NCBI RefSeq assembly: GCF_050948175.1 | Contig: NC_135194.1 | Span: 10,160,033 to 10,224,032, forward strand | Source of the DNA: Xylocopa sonorina | Taxonomy: Eukaryota > Arthropoda > Insecta > Hymenoptera > Apidae | Direction of reading: 5' to 3' | DNA length: 64,000 nt | In this document: positions 24,862 through 37,332 of the stretch, in pieces | How the letters are laid out: the number at the start of each line of letters is the position of its first letter | Numbering within the stretch: position 1 is the stretch's first letter | Position numbers and translations under genes: made by a program | The notes under the pieces: generated by a model | Told to the model about the DNA's origin: nothing | Databases searched by the model: none | The model's input: only the letters and a program-made list of their open reading frames with translations

Positions 24862-25226
24862 GAATCAACCGTGCCGTACACCTTCATTGATCAAACAATG
24901 CACACGATACAACGGAACGCGCCTCTACGAGCCTTCGTCTGCGAGGGGGAGGGTCTCTCGGATGAAGTGTCACCCTTTGTCGAACCGTAACGTTATTACG
25001 CGAAGAAACGGGGGCAGTAGGTTTTATTTACGGACTTCCGCAGCCGACATCGAATATTTTCTCGAACAAACGAAGGAACGCCTGGTAAGAGCGGGATAAT
25101 ATTAATCGAGAGCGTCGATCGAGCTTCAAGGGTCGGATGGCGAGCGAAATTTAAAGGTAACCAGCGTAATATCGACTCATAGTAACCATTTATAATGGCT
25201 AGTCATAAATTCTTATAACAGTCGCG

Positions 25227-25244
25227 CTCTTATTATTATAAGAG
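25227..25244. repeat. 7-bp inverted repeat with four-base loop
   Basis: CTCTTAT (25227-25233) pairs exactly with ATAAGAG (25238-25244). AT-rich hairpin of unknown role. Confidence 0.5.
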
Positions 25245-25837
25245 TTTACGGCTACGTGTAAAACCGTATGTGATGTAATCCCCCCTAGCTGTGTATAAAA
25301 GTTTATGGCCCTATGAAACCGTGTAAACCAGTCTCCGTTATAACAATGTACGATATTCGCGTCTATACGCGTCGTTCTATCCTCCTTTCTTATTAGAAAG
25401 AGAGAGTTTCAATTAAAACAGTTCCAGATCGAATGGAATCCGTTCGTACGAGAAACGAATCGAGCCGCGAATCTGACGTGGTTCACCAGAAAAGCCGCAG
25501 GATCGACGTGACGTTCGTTGTTCCTCCGCATCCCTCTGCAATTCCAGAACGGTCGCGAACACCAAGAAATCGCTTGAATCGCCCTTGTTTCTATCGCGTC
25601 GCGAGGAAAAGTGAAAAGATCCGCGACGAAACCGCGAAACGGAATTTTGGCGGGCAATTAATGGGGCCAGATATTTCAACGTCGACGCGTCCGCACGCGG
25701 GGTTCCCCCGCTCGTTATTGCAATTACGCCGTTCCTGAGACAACCACCCATATATCCGCGCATTGTGTCCATCCAGCTGGCATCGGGATCCATCTGTTTC
25801 TGGATCGTCGGTTTGGACAATTGACCGTGTGCTCCCC
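25245..25837. other. non-coding stretch
   Basis: Overlapping 135-codon minus and 101-codon plus frames, unrecognised. No RNA gene. Confidence 0.5.
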
Positions 25838-25850
25838 CTCTCTCTCTCTC
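25838..25850. repeat. CT microsatellite (GAGA on the minus strand)
   Basis: About six CT units. On the minus strand these are GAGAG elements, the core bound by GAGA-factor-type proteins in insects. No other promoter elements are evident around it. Confidence 0.7.
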
Positions 25851-26785
25851 ACTCTCCGTTTTTCTCTGTCTCGCCGTTTCATACGCGTTTCCGATTACCG
25901 GAAGACGCGTGGGCAGTTGGAAAATGGATGCGGTTGGGGATCGAGAAGGAACCGGGGGATGACGAGGAAGATTATTAGCGGTGATGCACGATTGCGAATT
26001 GGATACGATGATGCGAGTAGGAGAATTTGCGAGTAGGAGTAACCAATGAGAAGGGAAATTTATTGAAAATGGAGAGATCGAGGGATGTATTGGCGATCGC
26101 TGGTGAGGTAGGCATGCGACGTTGACGACAATTTTTCTTCGATGAAAATTATTCTAAATAAAACTATCGCTAACGTTTCATAGACTGCTATCGATATGGC
26201 TGCTTTGTGTAATACAGTATAATGAAATTGAGAATAATTTCCTGAGTATGATCGAAGATATTTGTTTCACCCTTTTATTCGAAGGCGATAACGATGTGTA
26301 GCTTTTAATGAACAAAGTAAATATTGCGAAAAGCTACGTTCAAATTGAGACGTTTTACAATATTAAACGCAGAAGTGTGACGAGAGGACGAGAGGAATAA
26401 ATTGAAGAAAACAATAACGCGCATAAATAGATGGGGAGGATCGTTGGAGAAGCGAGTGGGAGGAAGGTCCGCGAGCTATAGAGGCAGAAATAAAAGGTAT
26501 TATAAGGGGAGAATCATAAATGGCGCCAGGAGAAAGAACGCGGGATGAAAGGGGGTAAACACAAAAGTAAAACAAAATCTGGAGCGGTGCAAAAATGGCA
26601 AAAAGAGGAGGAACTAGTCATTTGATCCCGTTCGCGTATCGCTCGAGGAATATGAATGTGAAAGACCTTGAAAATTGAAATGTCGATCCCGAACAACCGG
26701 ATCGGCCGCGGAAATAAAAAAAACGCCGTTGTTGTTGGCAAAACAGCTCGTATCGAGACGGAAAAAAGGAAATTCCCGAGGAAAC
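25851..26785. other. non-coding stretch
   Basis: Includes an 11-base direct repeat, GCGAGTAGGAG, at about 26012-26038. Otherwise unremarkable. Confidence 0.5.
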
Positions 26786-26962
26786 ATGGATATTCATGAA
26801 ATAAAAAATGTATCAGATAAAAGAGAAGACCGTGAGAAATTGGTTTTTATAGATATTTCCCTCGATATGGGAAACGGATACTTGTTGATACGATTAAACG
26901 AACGTAAACGCAAGGATATCGTCGATATCAATTGTAAAATAATACAAAGCGGAGACGAGTAA
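26786..26962 (+). CDS. candidate small ORF, 58 codons, unrecognised
   Basis: ATG at 26786 sits in a favourable initiation context (A at -3, G at +4). The peptide is highly charged, with alternating Asp/Glu and Lys/Arg and a central hydrophobic strand around residues 24-40, and it is not Ser/Arg-dominated. No domain is recognised. The frame is open further upstream (from 26675) without another ATG. Length alone is not significant. If real it could be a small protein or an exon. Flanking DNA is AT-rich with no promoter or poly(A) arrangement I can fix. Confidence 0.08.
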   Translation: MDIHEIKNVSDKREDREKLVFIDISLDMGNGYLLIRLNERKRKDIVDINCKIIQSGDE

Positions 26963-28320
26963 ACAATTTCTTTTACTCAAAAGTACAATATTGTGATTGA
27001 TCAAATTATCAAATATCAACCCTTTAATGTGCATGCTGTGCAGCGCAAAAGTACCAATAATCGTAGCCATGTGTTTTTGCAAATAATGTTTCTAATTTTT
27101 CATAGGATCTGTATATATATTCATATTTGCATAAATTATAAAAAAAATGCTACAAAATATAAGTATTAGAAAAATGAAATAACAATATATTCCCTTTAAA
27201 GTTGTCTGAAAGAGCATTCAAGTGCTAACAAGCCACGAGTGTTTGATGCCAGAAAACTCTTCCAAATCTGTCAAAGCGTACAAGTGCGTCCGAGCAACAA
27301 TTAACAGAAGTCCCAAAAAAGTGCTCCTAAAAAATGAAGAGTGTGAGATAGAGAGTGAGGAAGAGGGTGGCTTGTCAGTAGTCCATCGTCTGAATTTTTC
27401 ATTTACACTCGCTACTCAATTACGTGGAGGATTTATCACGTTGAAGCGTGTTTTGGAGCGGACAGGCTGAGCTGCAGCGCGCAGGTCGACCGGCAGGATA
27501 AGCTTTTTGCTAAATAATTGCACCGCGTCGCGACGCACCTCCCGCCACTTCAGCTCCTTTCGTTCGCAATTCTCGCGAGCCTCCAGCGAATTTCATGCTA
27601 ACGTTTAATCGTCTCTTATTTCCCGTTCGCGATGCTTCTGCTTCGCATTACTGCGATTTTGCGGTCCCCTTTGGGCGCGCAATTATTGAAAACACATAAA
27701 TCCATGGCGAAACCTTGGAAGCCGATGCTGGTTCCGTTCTGCAGTTTCATCTGTCGCAATTTAATTTTGTTCGTTTAAGTAACATTCGAATTCGTAATCT
27801 GTTTTGTATATTTCGATATAAAATAATCGTGGCGTAAAATTTATAGAAATTTTAGTTGCACTAGGTTCACTGAAAGATGACTGAATTATAATAGTAACAG
27901 AAGCGTATTCTACCGCTTCGTATACCATCTTTCGCAAATTTTCTTGCACGAGACAGTTACAAACATGCGTAAAAACCCACGAGCTTTTAAAAAACGAACG
28001 ATGCGATAAGCACGTTGTATAACACACTCGTGAAAGATAATAGAATAGACAAGTACACACAGCGTAGATTAGATAAGTTTAATAACCTGACGCCAGATAC
28101 CAATAGTTGACTTTATTACGCAACGTATATAATCATACCCAAAGTAATTTCACAGAAATCATCCTTTACTTTCCAAATAATATACGCATCGCACAAATGT
28201 GACACAATGACTCAGTTCCGAGCCCGATAATACACCCATGGATCCGCAGTATCCGTCGATCTCAAAGGAGCGACACCCAACGCAGCACCCACTGCTTCTC
28301 GACGGATAACCAAAAAGAAA
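26963..28320. other. non-coding stretch, AT-rich then GC-richer
   Basis: 26963-27200 is very AT-rich. Sequence becomes GC-richer and CG-dense from 27450 to 27680, then AT-rich again. No gene recognised. Confidence 0.6.
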
Positions 28321-28980
28321 GATCTGAAAACGACAATGGGAGAGGGCAGAATAATACGCGACACAGAACCACTCGAAACCCATAGCCACGTAGGATGCAG
28401 ATGGGATCGCAGCCCTCGTGCACCTCGTGACGTCAGCTTTTCTCCTACGGCGGGGAAGCCCCCTAGCAACGTTCCCTCCGGCTGTGTCAGAGCTCGACCC
28501 GTCGTTTTTCGGTGGCGATCGCGCGCATTCCCCGATACCAAAATGCCGTCGATGCGATGCAGAATGCGCTCCTTAGGACCGCGAGTTATTTTAAGAGAAC
28601 TGGTTTGGTCGCTGTGCTATATTTACTTTTCGCCGGCACGCCAAAGCCGTTGACAGCGTTCCCTCGCACGGGCCTCACCTTCCTCGTCCTTCGTAACCGC
28701 CGCGAGCGCTCGAGGATCGATCCAGCGATCGCTGCGGCCGCGTCTTCAACGCGGAACCATCGCGGAGCGGAACGAGAGCGTTCCACGCGCACCTCCGCGA
28801 GCATTTTTTTAGCCCGTTCTCGAGCGCAGCAAAGTCGCGAGACCCGATTCGAGGCTCGCAGCTCTGCCACTGAGAGAAAAAGGACGTCGAGGCCGGTTTA
28901 TTTCAGGAATTTGGGGAAACGCGAGGATCCGTTTGGGGTTGCTGCAGGCTAAAATGGGGCAGTGGAGGTTCGTTCGCGTT
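28321..28980. other. GC-rich island with mirrored open frames
   Basis: A 146-codon plus frame (28512-28952) overlaps 109- and 94-codon minus frames. All are Arg/Ser/Ala-rich, with no domain. Confidence 0.45.
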
Positions 28981-30690
28981 CTCCTGTAGTCGGTTAATTA
29001 GCAGAGTGGAATGACGCGCGATGTTTCACGATTTATCTTACGTATTAAAGTTCGTTCACGATGGTTGTTTTGATAAATGTATACGCAGTCAGTGTAATAT
29101 AATATTAGCTAGGAATCACTTTGTAATCGCAGAATGTGTGTCGCATGAAATCGAGAGGGTTGGACGCCATTCTTTTAAAGCTTTTACGTGTCGCGCGAAG
29201 CTCTGTTGCATGTTTTTTGAAGATATTTCTCGAGCTTTGTATTTTTTCCCCGTGAAATGTCTTTGCGCATAATTTATGCTTAAAGCACAACGGCTGTAGT
29301 TTAAACTTTTCTCCTGCTAAAAATACTGCTACCGGCTATTTTCGCAGCTCCGTTTTTAGCATTTAACGCAACTGCTATGGAATTTCTGTAAAATTGTTAC
29401 GTTGCTCTTTTAAATGCTGTACTTTCGCTATGAGATGCAAAAGAAATTCATAATTTTCTCATGTCACTGCTTAGCTGTTAGAATTTTCATTACTCGAATT
29501 GGATATTTCGCACCTGACACGTGCGTCTCTAAATTTGGTCGGAAAGAAAAACGAGAATTCGAAGGATCAACGTTAATTTCACCTGAACCGAGCTTACACT
29601 ACTTTGCATTCTAGGTCAACTTTATAAAACTGTCTTCTGTTTGATTCATAAACGTTTATTCTGGCTTCGCGAGATGCTTTTAGCTATGACGCTCTCAACC
29701 ACCATGCGTCACGCCTTGTCTTCTAGTTCGCGCATCCGAACCGCGATCGCGCTGAATTTACAGAAAATTAGGACCGCGTTTCGATTTAAAACCGTGAGGA
29801 ACTTTGTAACTCGGAGTGGAAGCGTTTAGGAATCCCTCCTGAAATTTCTGGAAGCACAGAGATACACGTGTACGTATATTTAGCTTGCTGCTTGCGCACC
29901 CGCATTCCAAACTGCGAAACGTCTTTAGGGAAAAATGTGGCTAATCGACGGTGGAGAGAAATTTTAGAAATTAGTTAGAAACCAGAGAATTTCCATAAGA
30001 ACTGCCACTTTTTACTACCTTATCGCAATTTTACAAGAGAAAAATGAATAATTTTCTTACATAATTTATGAGTAATTAATAATATGCATTTCTAACACGA
30101 AGTATTTTTGCTTGCAGGTAATGTTTCAACTACGACCAACTTGCAAGAAATTATTTTCCGCTGTAAGTAGGAGGCAAAAGGTAATTTCAATTTTGGAGAA
30201 TTAAATCTCGCACTGAGAAGCTTCAGTTTCGAGAGTATTGATTTGAAAAAATCAAGTTCTCGTCGAACTAGACCAAACGTCCGAACAACGAGCCAAACTA
30301 GAACAAATGTCGCGGTGACTGACTCACGCTGCACCTTGCGCGTTTAGTTATTACGTTAGCTCTCCGTCTCGCGTTTAAAACTGTCAGCGCAAGGTTTCCT
30401 CGGGGAATTCGCCAATTATGTACGTAGTTGGTAATGGATCGAAGCAACCAATACGTGTCGCGTTGAACAAGCAAGCAAAGACCAATACTCGAAATCACCT
30501 CGAATCGAAACCGATCTCCGTCAAACGCGTACGTATTATACATTATTACAGTCAGTATTCAAGCGAGTAATTGAAGGACGCGAATAGTTAAATTCCTGAA
30601 AAGATTGCGAACTATATCGCGGTTATTGTTGCGGACTTTAAATCGAGCAAAGTGCTTGAATATTTATAAGCTGCAGCGCGAGAACACTCA
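28981..30690. other. AT-rich non-coding stretch
   Basis: Short frames only. No RNA gene or repeat identified. Confidence 0.6.
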
Positions 30691-31730
30691 CGGCGCGAAT
30701 CCAACGAATCGCTGCCTTTCTCTCCATTGATATCGCATTACTATTATTAAGCGCGGGCCCATTATTCAAGGAACGCCGTTCGAATTTCGCGCCACGCGCC
30801 TAAAGGCACATCCGGACACCTCGCGCGGCGCAATAATTTATGTATCGAGCTCGTGACGCTCTAATTTCACCATTAGCGCATTCTGTACCATTTCTTTCTC
30901 CCTATCTCTTGCTTGCATTCCAGAGTCCGCTTCAGTTATTTACGCGTCCACATTAATTTACCTGCCACTTCGCCCACAAAATAGTGACAGTAACGTCGAT
31001 TCCCCCGAGACTGAACGGCGAAATCTCGTTCTAAAAGTCGCGGGACGACTTGGTTCGTTTTATTCATCGTCAAATGGACCCTTTCAGAAAATATTATTCG
31101 TCCACGACGACTTTGTATACTTTTAATGAGACTTTTTTTTTAAATTCTTTCACCTTTAACGCGGCGCAAGCTCGCTTTATACCCGCGGGTCCTCGTCCGG
31201 CTGAACGCGTTGCTCGAATACTCCGCGTCAGAAAACCAGCGCGGACAACATATCTCGCCTACACCCATCTTAATGGAATCGTTTGAAACGCGTACGCGAA
31301 ACTCTCCTCGCTTGTGATTCACGGTATTTTCTATAGTCGTTCGTGGCAAACGAAAAGGTTAACGAGTTTAAAAATATTAAGGCCGCGTATTCACCCGGGT
31401 ATTTACATTCACCGCGTATCGAACCGCTGGCAATTTGTTCGCGTACACGCTGACAAGCCCAGGCGAATAACGCACTTATTTCGCAGGTAACGAACCGCGT
31501 GGATCAACGCACGTCTTCGCTGTTCGAATATTTCTTCATTTGCCACCCATTCAGCGTGTCCTACAAGTTTTCTAACGCTGCGCGAATCGAGGGAAACGCT
31601 CGCGCTGTATTTCTCTTTTAATCGATCGTTGTAACCCACATTTCCTAACAGAACTCGAACTACAACAATCGTGGACCATCGTACGATTAAATAGAAATGT
31701 ACCACAAAGAAACTTCGATCACTGGTGCAT
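30691..31730. other. non-coding stretch, GC-richer
   Basis: CG-dense around 30700-30850 and 31150-31300. Overlapping short frames, none recognised. Confidence 0.5.
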
Positions 31731-32280
31731 ATTTGCTAATTGAAAACGTCGCAACATTTCTACTTTACAGCCTCTCCCTCTTTTTTTATTCCCAACCATT
31801 TAACTGCGAGTGTGATTTATAAACCACGTATAAATGTCGCGATCGGTGCACATAATCGAAATTCCGTTCTACAATGCTACAAAACTGACAGGGTGTCCGA
31901 ATTGAATCGAGCTGTAGGCACGAGGGCCGCGCAAACTCGCGTTCTCCGCGCCAGCGCCGGGCAATTAATCAAAACGCACATTCCTAGAACCCATTGTGCT
32001 CCCGAAATGCCCGGACCTATAGACGGTGTAATTATAGGAAGTCACCAGTCTACGTTCTGCGTCGGAATTCATGGAACAACTGCAGGAATCCACCCCGTTT
32101 CGCCGTGCACAATGCGGTTAAACATATTTTTAGCACCAGTCGAGTGCTCCACGGGAACGCTCTGCGTCACCTTGCCGCGCGCGTCCGCGTCCTCCTGCGA
32201 GTGTACACGCGGAGGAATCGGTATTGGGCTGTCCCCAAACGTCGGCTTTATTAGGTAACCATTAGACAGAGACTGCACGG
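31731..32280. other. region open on both strands, coding status unresolved
   Basis: A 172-codon plus frame (31740-32258) overlaps a minus frame of about 85 codons running leftward from about 32320. In the shared 32069-32258 segment both products have a balanced composition (Gly, Thr, Val, Pro, Asp) rather than the usual Arg/Ser bias. The plus frame ends next to GTAACC, a possible splice donor. No family is recognised on either strand. Confidence 0.15.
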
Positions 32281-33590
32281 TTTTCGTCGACGTCCACTTG
32301 GTCGCACTTTCAGCTCTTTAGTCCGTCCGTTTACTAGCGTCAAGTATTTCGATGGTTGCTCGTGTATTCTGAACGACAGAAGACTAGGAAAAGAGTTATT
32401 AGGATTCTTGACGCTGCCGGTTGGTCTAAAAGAAGAACTATTATGATTAAGGTTAGAGGAGGATATTGCTGTAAAGTGTTCGCATCAACCGCTAATTTGT
32501 GGCTAAGTGTCTATTTGAGTATTCGAAAGCTATTACATTTTACTTAGTGGCTTCAATTTTCATCTTAAATGGTATGGAAAGGAGCTCGTACTATTTCGCA
32601 CGATGCAAAGGTAACGCGCTAAGATTGGACGCGTCGCTAATTATGTATTTTGCGGAATTGGTAACCGCGGTAATTGGACAACGGAACGAAAATGGGAAAA
32701 GAAATTCGACGGACGAATGAAAAGAGCCGTAGAAATTCACAAACGTTGGTAATTACACGGGAAACGGAATACCGCGTACGAAAATGAATTTTGTTGAAGT
32801 AATTGAAAATTTTATATATAAGATCGCGATAAGATCGATTTGTATCGAGCGAAATTATTGGTTAATTCGTGAAATGCAGCTAATTAAACGAAAGGGTAAA
32901 GATTTATAATTACTATAATAAGAACTGGAAGCATCAGATAGTGGATTTCAAAGAAACGCGATGGAATTCTTCTATTGTAACTGAAAGCACAAATTTAATT
33001 AATAAACAGAGGACTACGCTTTATAAAACAGGAGCAGGTGCAGTAATTAGCAACGAATATATATCTATATTATTCCTGCTTTATTTATAAATCCACTTTT
33101 TAAAATATTTATCACCATAATTATGCGTACCTGGATTAATTTGAATCACAGCGACATTAAATAAGGCATAACCTTAACATATCACCTAATTAAATATAAT
33201 AATTATTATCTCGAAATATTATCCAATATTTGAAATATACGTTGCATCACATTCGTTTCAATTATTCACAAAAAAATAAAATAATTAATACAATACATTG
33301 CTTGGAATACTGAATAAAAATCAATTTATTTAATATAAATAAAATTGAAATACTCTGTCCATTAATACACACATTAAAAATTTAAATTTATTTTTACTGT
33401 ATACAATATCCATCTAAAATCTACCAAACAAGAATTCACAATATTGATCTCTTTCATTATAGATACAGTATCATAACGAACAGCACATTAACAAAACACA
33501 GACCCAATAAATCCCACCGATCATCTCCCATTACACTACTCCCAGCACCCATCGCTTGATCACGTCTCCGTCAATCTTACAGACCTCATG
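32281..33590. other. AT-rich non-coding stretch
   Basis: 32740-33480 is among the most AT-rich parts of the window. No gene or repeat recognised. Confidence 0.6.
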
Positions 33591-34740
33591 AAACGTTAAT
33601 CGAAACAATCAGACGATTGGCGAACGGAAACAGACAACCGACTGCAGCCCAACCCCAAGAGAACGCAGCATCGCGTGAACAGGGGTTGCAAACAGACCAA
33701 CCAAGAACCGACAGGGGACCAAGAAGAAACGCTGGGCCTAAGAGGAAGCTTAATAATCAAACGTCAATCCGCACCCTCTCGCGGAATATCGCCTCACGTA
33801 CGATTCCGCTTAATCGCGTAATTCCAGCCATTCCTCGCTGCGACCACCATCCATAATCCCTCGTCGGCTCGAGCGTTCCTCCTTTCGTCGTCATCTTGTT
33901 GCCACCCCGTCGCGGCCCGGGGCAAATAGAGCAAGAGGGCCGCCAGGCAGTCAGCGAGGCCTAACAGCGCGCGTTAGCCGCTCGCCGGGTAAATTGATAT
34001 GTCACCGACAGAGTTAATAAAGTTAATCGGGGATGCGAGGTAAATTAAGAGCGCCGCCATGATAGCCGCGCTGAGAGGCGAAGTTTAACAGAGACGTCGC
34101 GACGTGGCGAAGGTCAGAGAGCGTTCGCGCGTCCCGGAGATTTACAGATTCAGAGGGAAATCTTTAGAGGGCGAGGGGTGTGCGCGCTCGAGTACGTTTG
34201 AGGGGTGGCGCGGGACGGTGGGGAACGTTGAGATGTTTGTTATTGACAAAGCGTTGTTCGTAAGCGGCTCGGTTGCGCCGTTTCGAGATTGGAAATAGGA
34301 AATCGATGTCAAGTGGACGCATGTATGGAGGAAGTAAGTAGTGGTTATGATTTGCGAAGGGACTCGTCGCTGGCGAGCAATCGAGCGTGCCCAGATCGTT
34401 TTTAACGAATGCTCGCGTGCACGGACAGGGGTCGTGGACAAAAGGGGCGGGCGTGGACGCGGGTTGGATAAATTTTCGTTAGGACGATTCGAGGCGACTG
34501 TTTTCATAACGTGGCCAGGACAATGCGGACCTAAAAATTTCCATATTATGATTGGATACCTATATTCGTGGATTAGAAAAAAAAAGGAGGCGGGATATTG
34601 GAAATGCAAATATGTACGAAGGTTGCACGGTGTTTCGCAAGTTCAGAAACTTTTCAGTCTCGATAAAGTAAGTTCTCTGGATGGAGTATTGAAACTAAAG
34701 CTCCGAGGGAAATTCCTGTAAAACTTGCGCTATTAATATT
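33591..34740. other. GC-rich segment with possible regulatory motifs
   Basis: 33880-34540 is GC-rich. It includes a pair of GTTAAT motifs nine bases apart (34013 and 34022) beside AAATTGATATG. Overlapping frames of 64 codons (34104 plus), 155 codons (34142-34609 minus) and 126 codons (34341 plus) are unrecognised. GTAAGTAG near 34331 is a good splice-donor match without a supported exon. Confidence 0.35.
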
Positions 34741-35140
34741 TTTATTCAATTACTTGAACCCTCGAGGTCAGTCGCTAATTAAATTCGAGCCGTGTTATTC
34801 GATTATTAATTGAAAGCTGTGTTTAACCTGTGGAACGATGTAGTATTGTCAAAAATGGCGGAGAAGAGACTGATGAAGGCTCTATGAAAACTTAGAAATA
34901 TCAATCATGCGCACTACTAATTATATATTTCTATGGCTCGTTATGCCTCTCCGTTTCTGGTCTCTACTCTGTTTGAATCTGCACAGGCCACTGATCTCCT
35001 TAAAATACAACGTAGCTCTGTACCCTCAGTCCCAATTAGCAGCACCGCCGTCTTTTAGAATGAACTACGCGGCCCTTAAATCAGCGCGGCAACACACTAA
35101 TCTTCAGATTCAAACGCGTACGAATCTCTCACATAATTAG

Positions 35141-35760
35141 ACACCTAATCTAAGGACTCTGTCGTGCAATGTAGATGCTCACAAAGTAGTACTCCGTGAC
35201 GTTAAAGATGGCGGCCCCTCTAATTGGCACAATATTTCCCCATACCCTACACAATGTCCACGCGAGGACGATAAACTCAAATTAGAGACATTTGCGAATC
35301 GCTGCGATGACATTCACGCATGCATTTCATCTGACATTACTCAGTCTTGGTTAGACTGTTCCTAGAGCGACGCTGTCGCCAATGACAGTGCCCAACGCGA
35401 GCGATCGCAGTTCAAGACTGTCATGGAGACTCCAAGGGTGACGCTGGTACCCACGTACAGCTCAAAAACACTCAGATTTCGATGTTCGAGGAACGTAAGC
35501 ATCGATGATTCAATTGTACGAATATCGCTGTGAGAAGTACTGAGGATGTGTCAGCCCGCAGGAAGACATCGACGATGGCATCCCCGATTACAGAGGCAGC
35601 TTCGACATCGCTCGAAAGACAACCTTAAGGCGAGCTCTCTCCCTTAGTACGCACAAGCGGTACTCGAGCAAGTTGATCTTGATCTCCGACAGGAACACCC
35701 GTTCTTGTACAACTCTTAAGGCCCGTCCTACTCTAGTGACCGTTTGTCCTAGAATCATTT
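35141..35760 (+). pseudogene. possible decayed coding frame, unrecognised
   Basis: The frame with codons starting at 35141 is open for 74 codons, meets TAG at 35363-35365, and then continues with further long gaps between stops, each interrupted by one stop, for roughly 550 bases in all. The first segment has a protein-like mix of Asp, Cys, Asn, His and Leu. The surrounding DNA is less CG-rich than its neighbours. A dead gene or mobile-element fragment would look like this, but so could chance. No domain is recognisable, and antisense at 35588-35839 is also open. Confidence 0.08.
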
Positions 35761-36304
35761 CATGCATGCGCCTCATTGTTGGACACCATCGACGCGCGTT
35801 ACTCGTTTCGCGACGAGTCGATCCAAAGCTCGACTTCAATGTTCCTCGACGCGTTCACGAGGGTGAGGATAAAAATGGCGAAATTCGTTCTGATATATCA
35901 ATCTTGTCAGAGAAATTGCAAGACGTAAATTCACGTCAGTGGTCGCGAATGCGTTAAGATTGCGACCACCCTCCACGAAGGCCAATCAATGATGATGGAT
36001 GGATTTCCGTGCGAGACGCAGACTCGTGCATTTATTGAAATCATCTTTCTATTATCACAAGTCAGAGGATGCCACGTAAACAAGACTGGTTGAAATATCC
36101 GGTTTCCGGATTTTGATCCTGTCACCTGAAACGATCTTGGAAGTTTCTTGCATCGAATTGGACGTTTAATTATACTCGCTCTCCTCGAAGAAGCCAAGCA
36201 AAATTCCAAGAGAAGAGATCTTGATTTGCAGGGTAGAACAACAATGGTTATCGAAACCGTAGTCGGCTTATCTTCCACTTTAATAAACGCGCATCAAAGC
36301 AGAC

Positions 36305-36664
36305 ATGATGGACGATCTAAAAATAATTAAAAACTCCACGCGATTATTTGTAATCTCCGCGGAACATTGTTGCGCATCGAATATCCAAGTAATCTTATCG
36401 AGATGGATTAATCGCGTGTACGCGCTAAGCTGCGTTGTGCAGAATCGTTTGAAATCGCGGCTGGACGCAATGGCAAAGCTCGACGCTTCAAGGATTATTG
36501 CGAAGGCGATGGTGTCGGACACTTGTTCGATTATTAACGATGTCTGCGCTAATTCAGGGCAAAGACATCTCCCAATAGATTCGCGAAACATCGTCCTACA
36601 GACCGGTTGCTCGTGCGCGCGATTTATTTTCCGACTGAAACGGGGCAAAGTTCGAAAGCATTAA
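36305..36664 (+). CDS. unrecognised 119-codon open frame, doubtful
   Basis: Begins with two consecutive ATG codons and ends at a TAA. Composition is balanced and the central 60 residues could form amphipathic helices (regularly spaced Ile/Leu/Val/Ala with Arg, Lys and Asp). It has eight Cys. No family, signal peptide or catalytic motif is recognisable. The reverse strand is open over the same interval (36280-36648, 122 codons), so neither can be preferred from the sequence alone. Length is within chance expectation. Confidence 0.1.
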   Translation: MMDDLKIIKNSTRLFVISAEHCCASNIQVILSRWINRVYALSCVVQNRLKSRLDAMAKLDASRIIAKAMVSDTCSIINDVCANSGQRHLPIDSRNIVLQTGCSCARFIFRLKRGKVRKH

Positions 36665-37200
36665 ATTTCGAACCGCCGCTGAGCCATGGGACGCTTTAAA
36701 TCTCCTCCCAGCGGAGGCTGTTTCATTTATCAACATGGCATTGTGTTTGCGCAAGTTTTACGTAAATCGTTAAAATCGACCCGCAATATGCCTCCCGCGT
36801 CGAACGGCCAATGATCGCCATATTGTTTCGATGAATCGCTGCGCAGCGGTGGAAATCGATAGAAATCAGTTTACCGTTTAATTGGAAAAATTGGCTTTTC
36901 TCTTTTGCGCGTTTGTTTGGACATTTTCTGTGGAACAAACTGAACGCGTGACAAATGTGTGTACCCGAAAAGAGAGGTTTGGTAAGAATTTGTTAACAGA
37001 CGGGAGGATTGATATCAGTTGACAGTAGACGTTGAGTGAGATTAGGTACTTTGGACGATTTTATTTAATGTTGATTGAGATAGAAAAGAAGTAGCTGTGT
37101 ACAAAATCTCGAGAGTATAGTTTAATATTTGATTATGAATTTCTAAACTTTAATTCAAACTTTTATTAATGTGGTTTTATATTAATTTTGGTATGTTAGA
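36665..37200. other. AT-rich non-coding stretch
   Basis: Nothing recognised. Confidence 0.6.
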
Positions 37201-37214
37201 TATATATATATATA
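37201..37214. repeat. TA microsatellite
   Basis: Seven TA units (the last reads TATAC), directly followed by a pyrimidine run and CAG. Confidence 0.75.
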
Positions 37215-37226
37215 CTTTTTTTTCAG

Positions 37227-37332
37227 TATTTTACGTAGAAACGCGAGAGCAAAAAAGAGTTCCCTCGACAAAACTCGCAAGAGGTCAGGGTTATGCTATT
37301 TTTAGTCGGTTACCTCTCCGAAAACCTTCAAG
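37227..37332 (+). CDS. possible internal exon, unrecognised
   Basis: A run of T ending in TTTCAG (37221-37226) is a strong splice-acceptor match. CAAG followed by GTAGAC at 37333 is an acceptable donor. The 106-base interval is open in one frame and gives a basic, otherwise ordinary peptide of about 34 residues. The flanks have no matching exon that I can identify. The acceptor is also explainable as chance beside a microsatellite. Confidence 0.07.
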
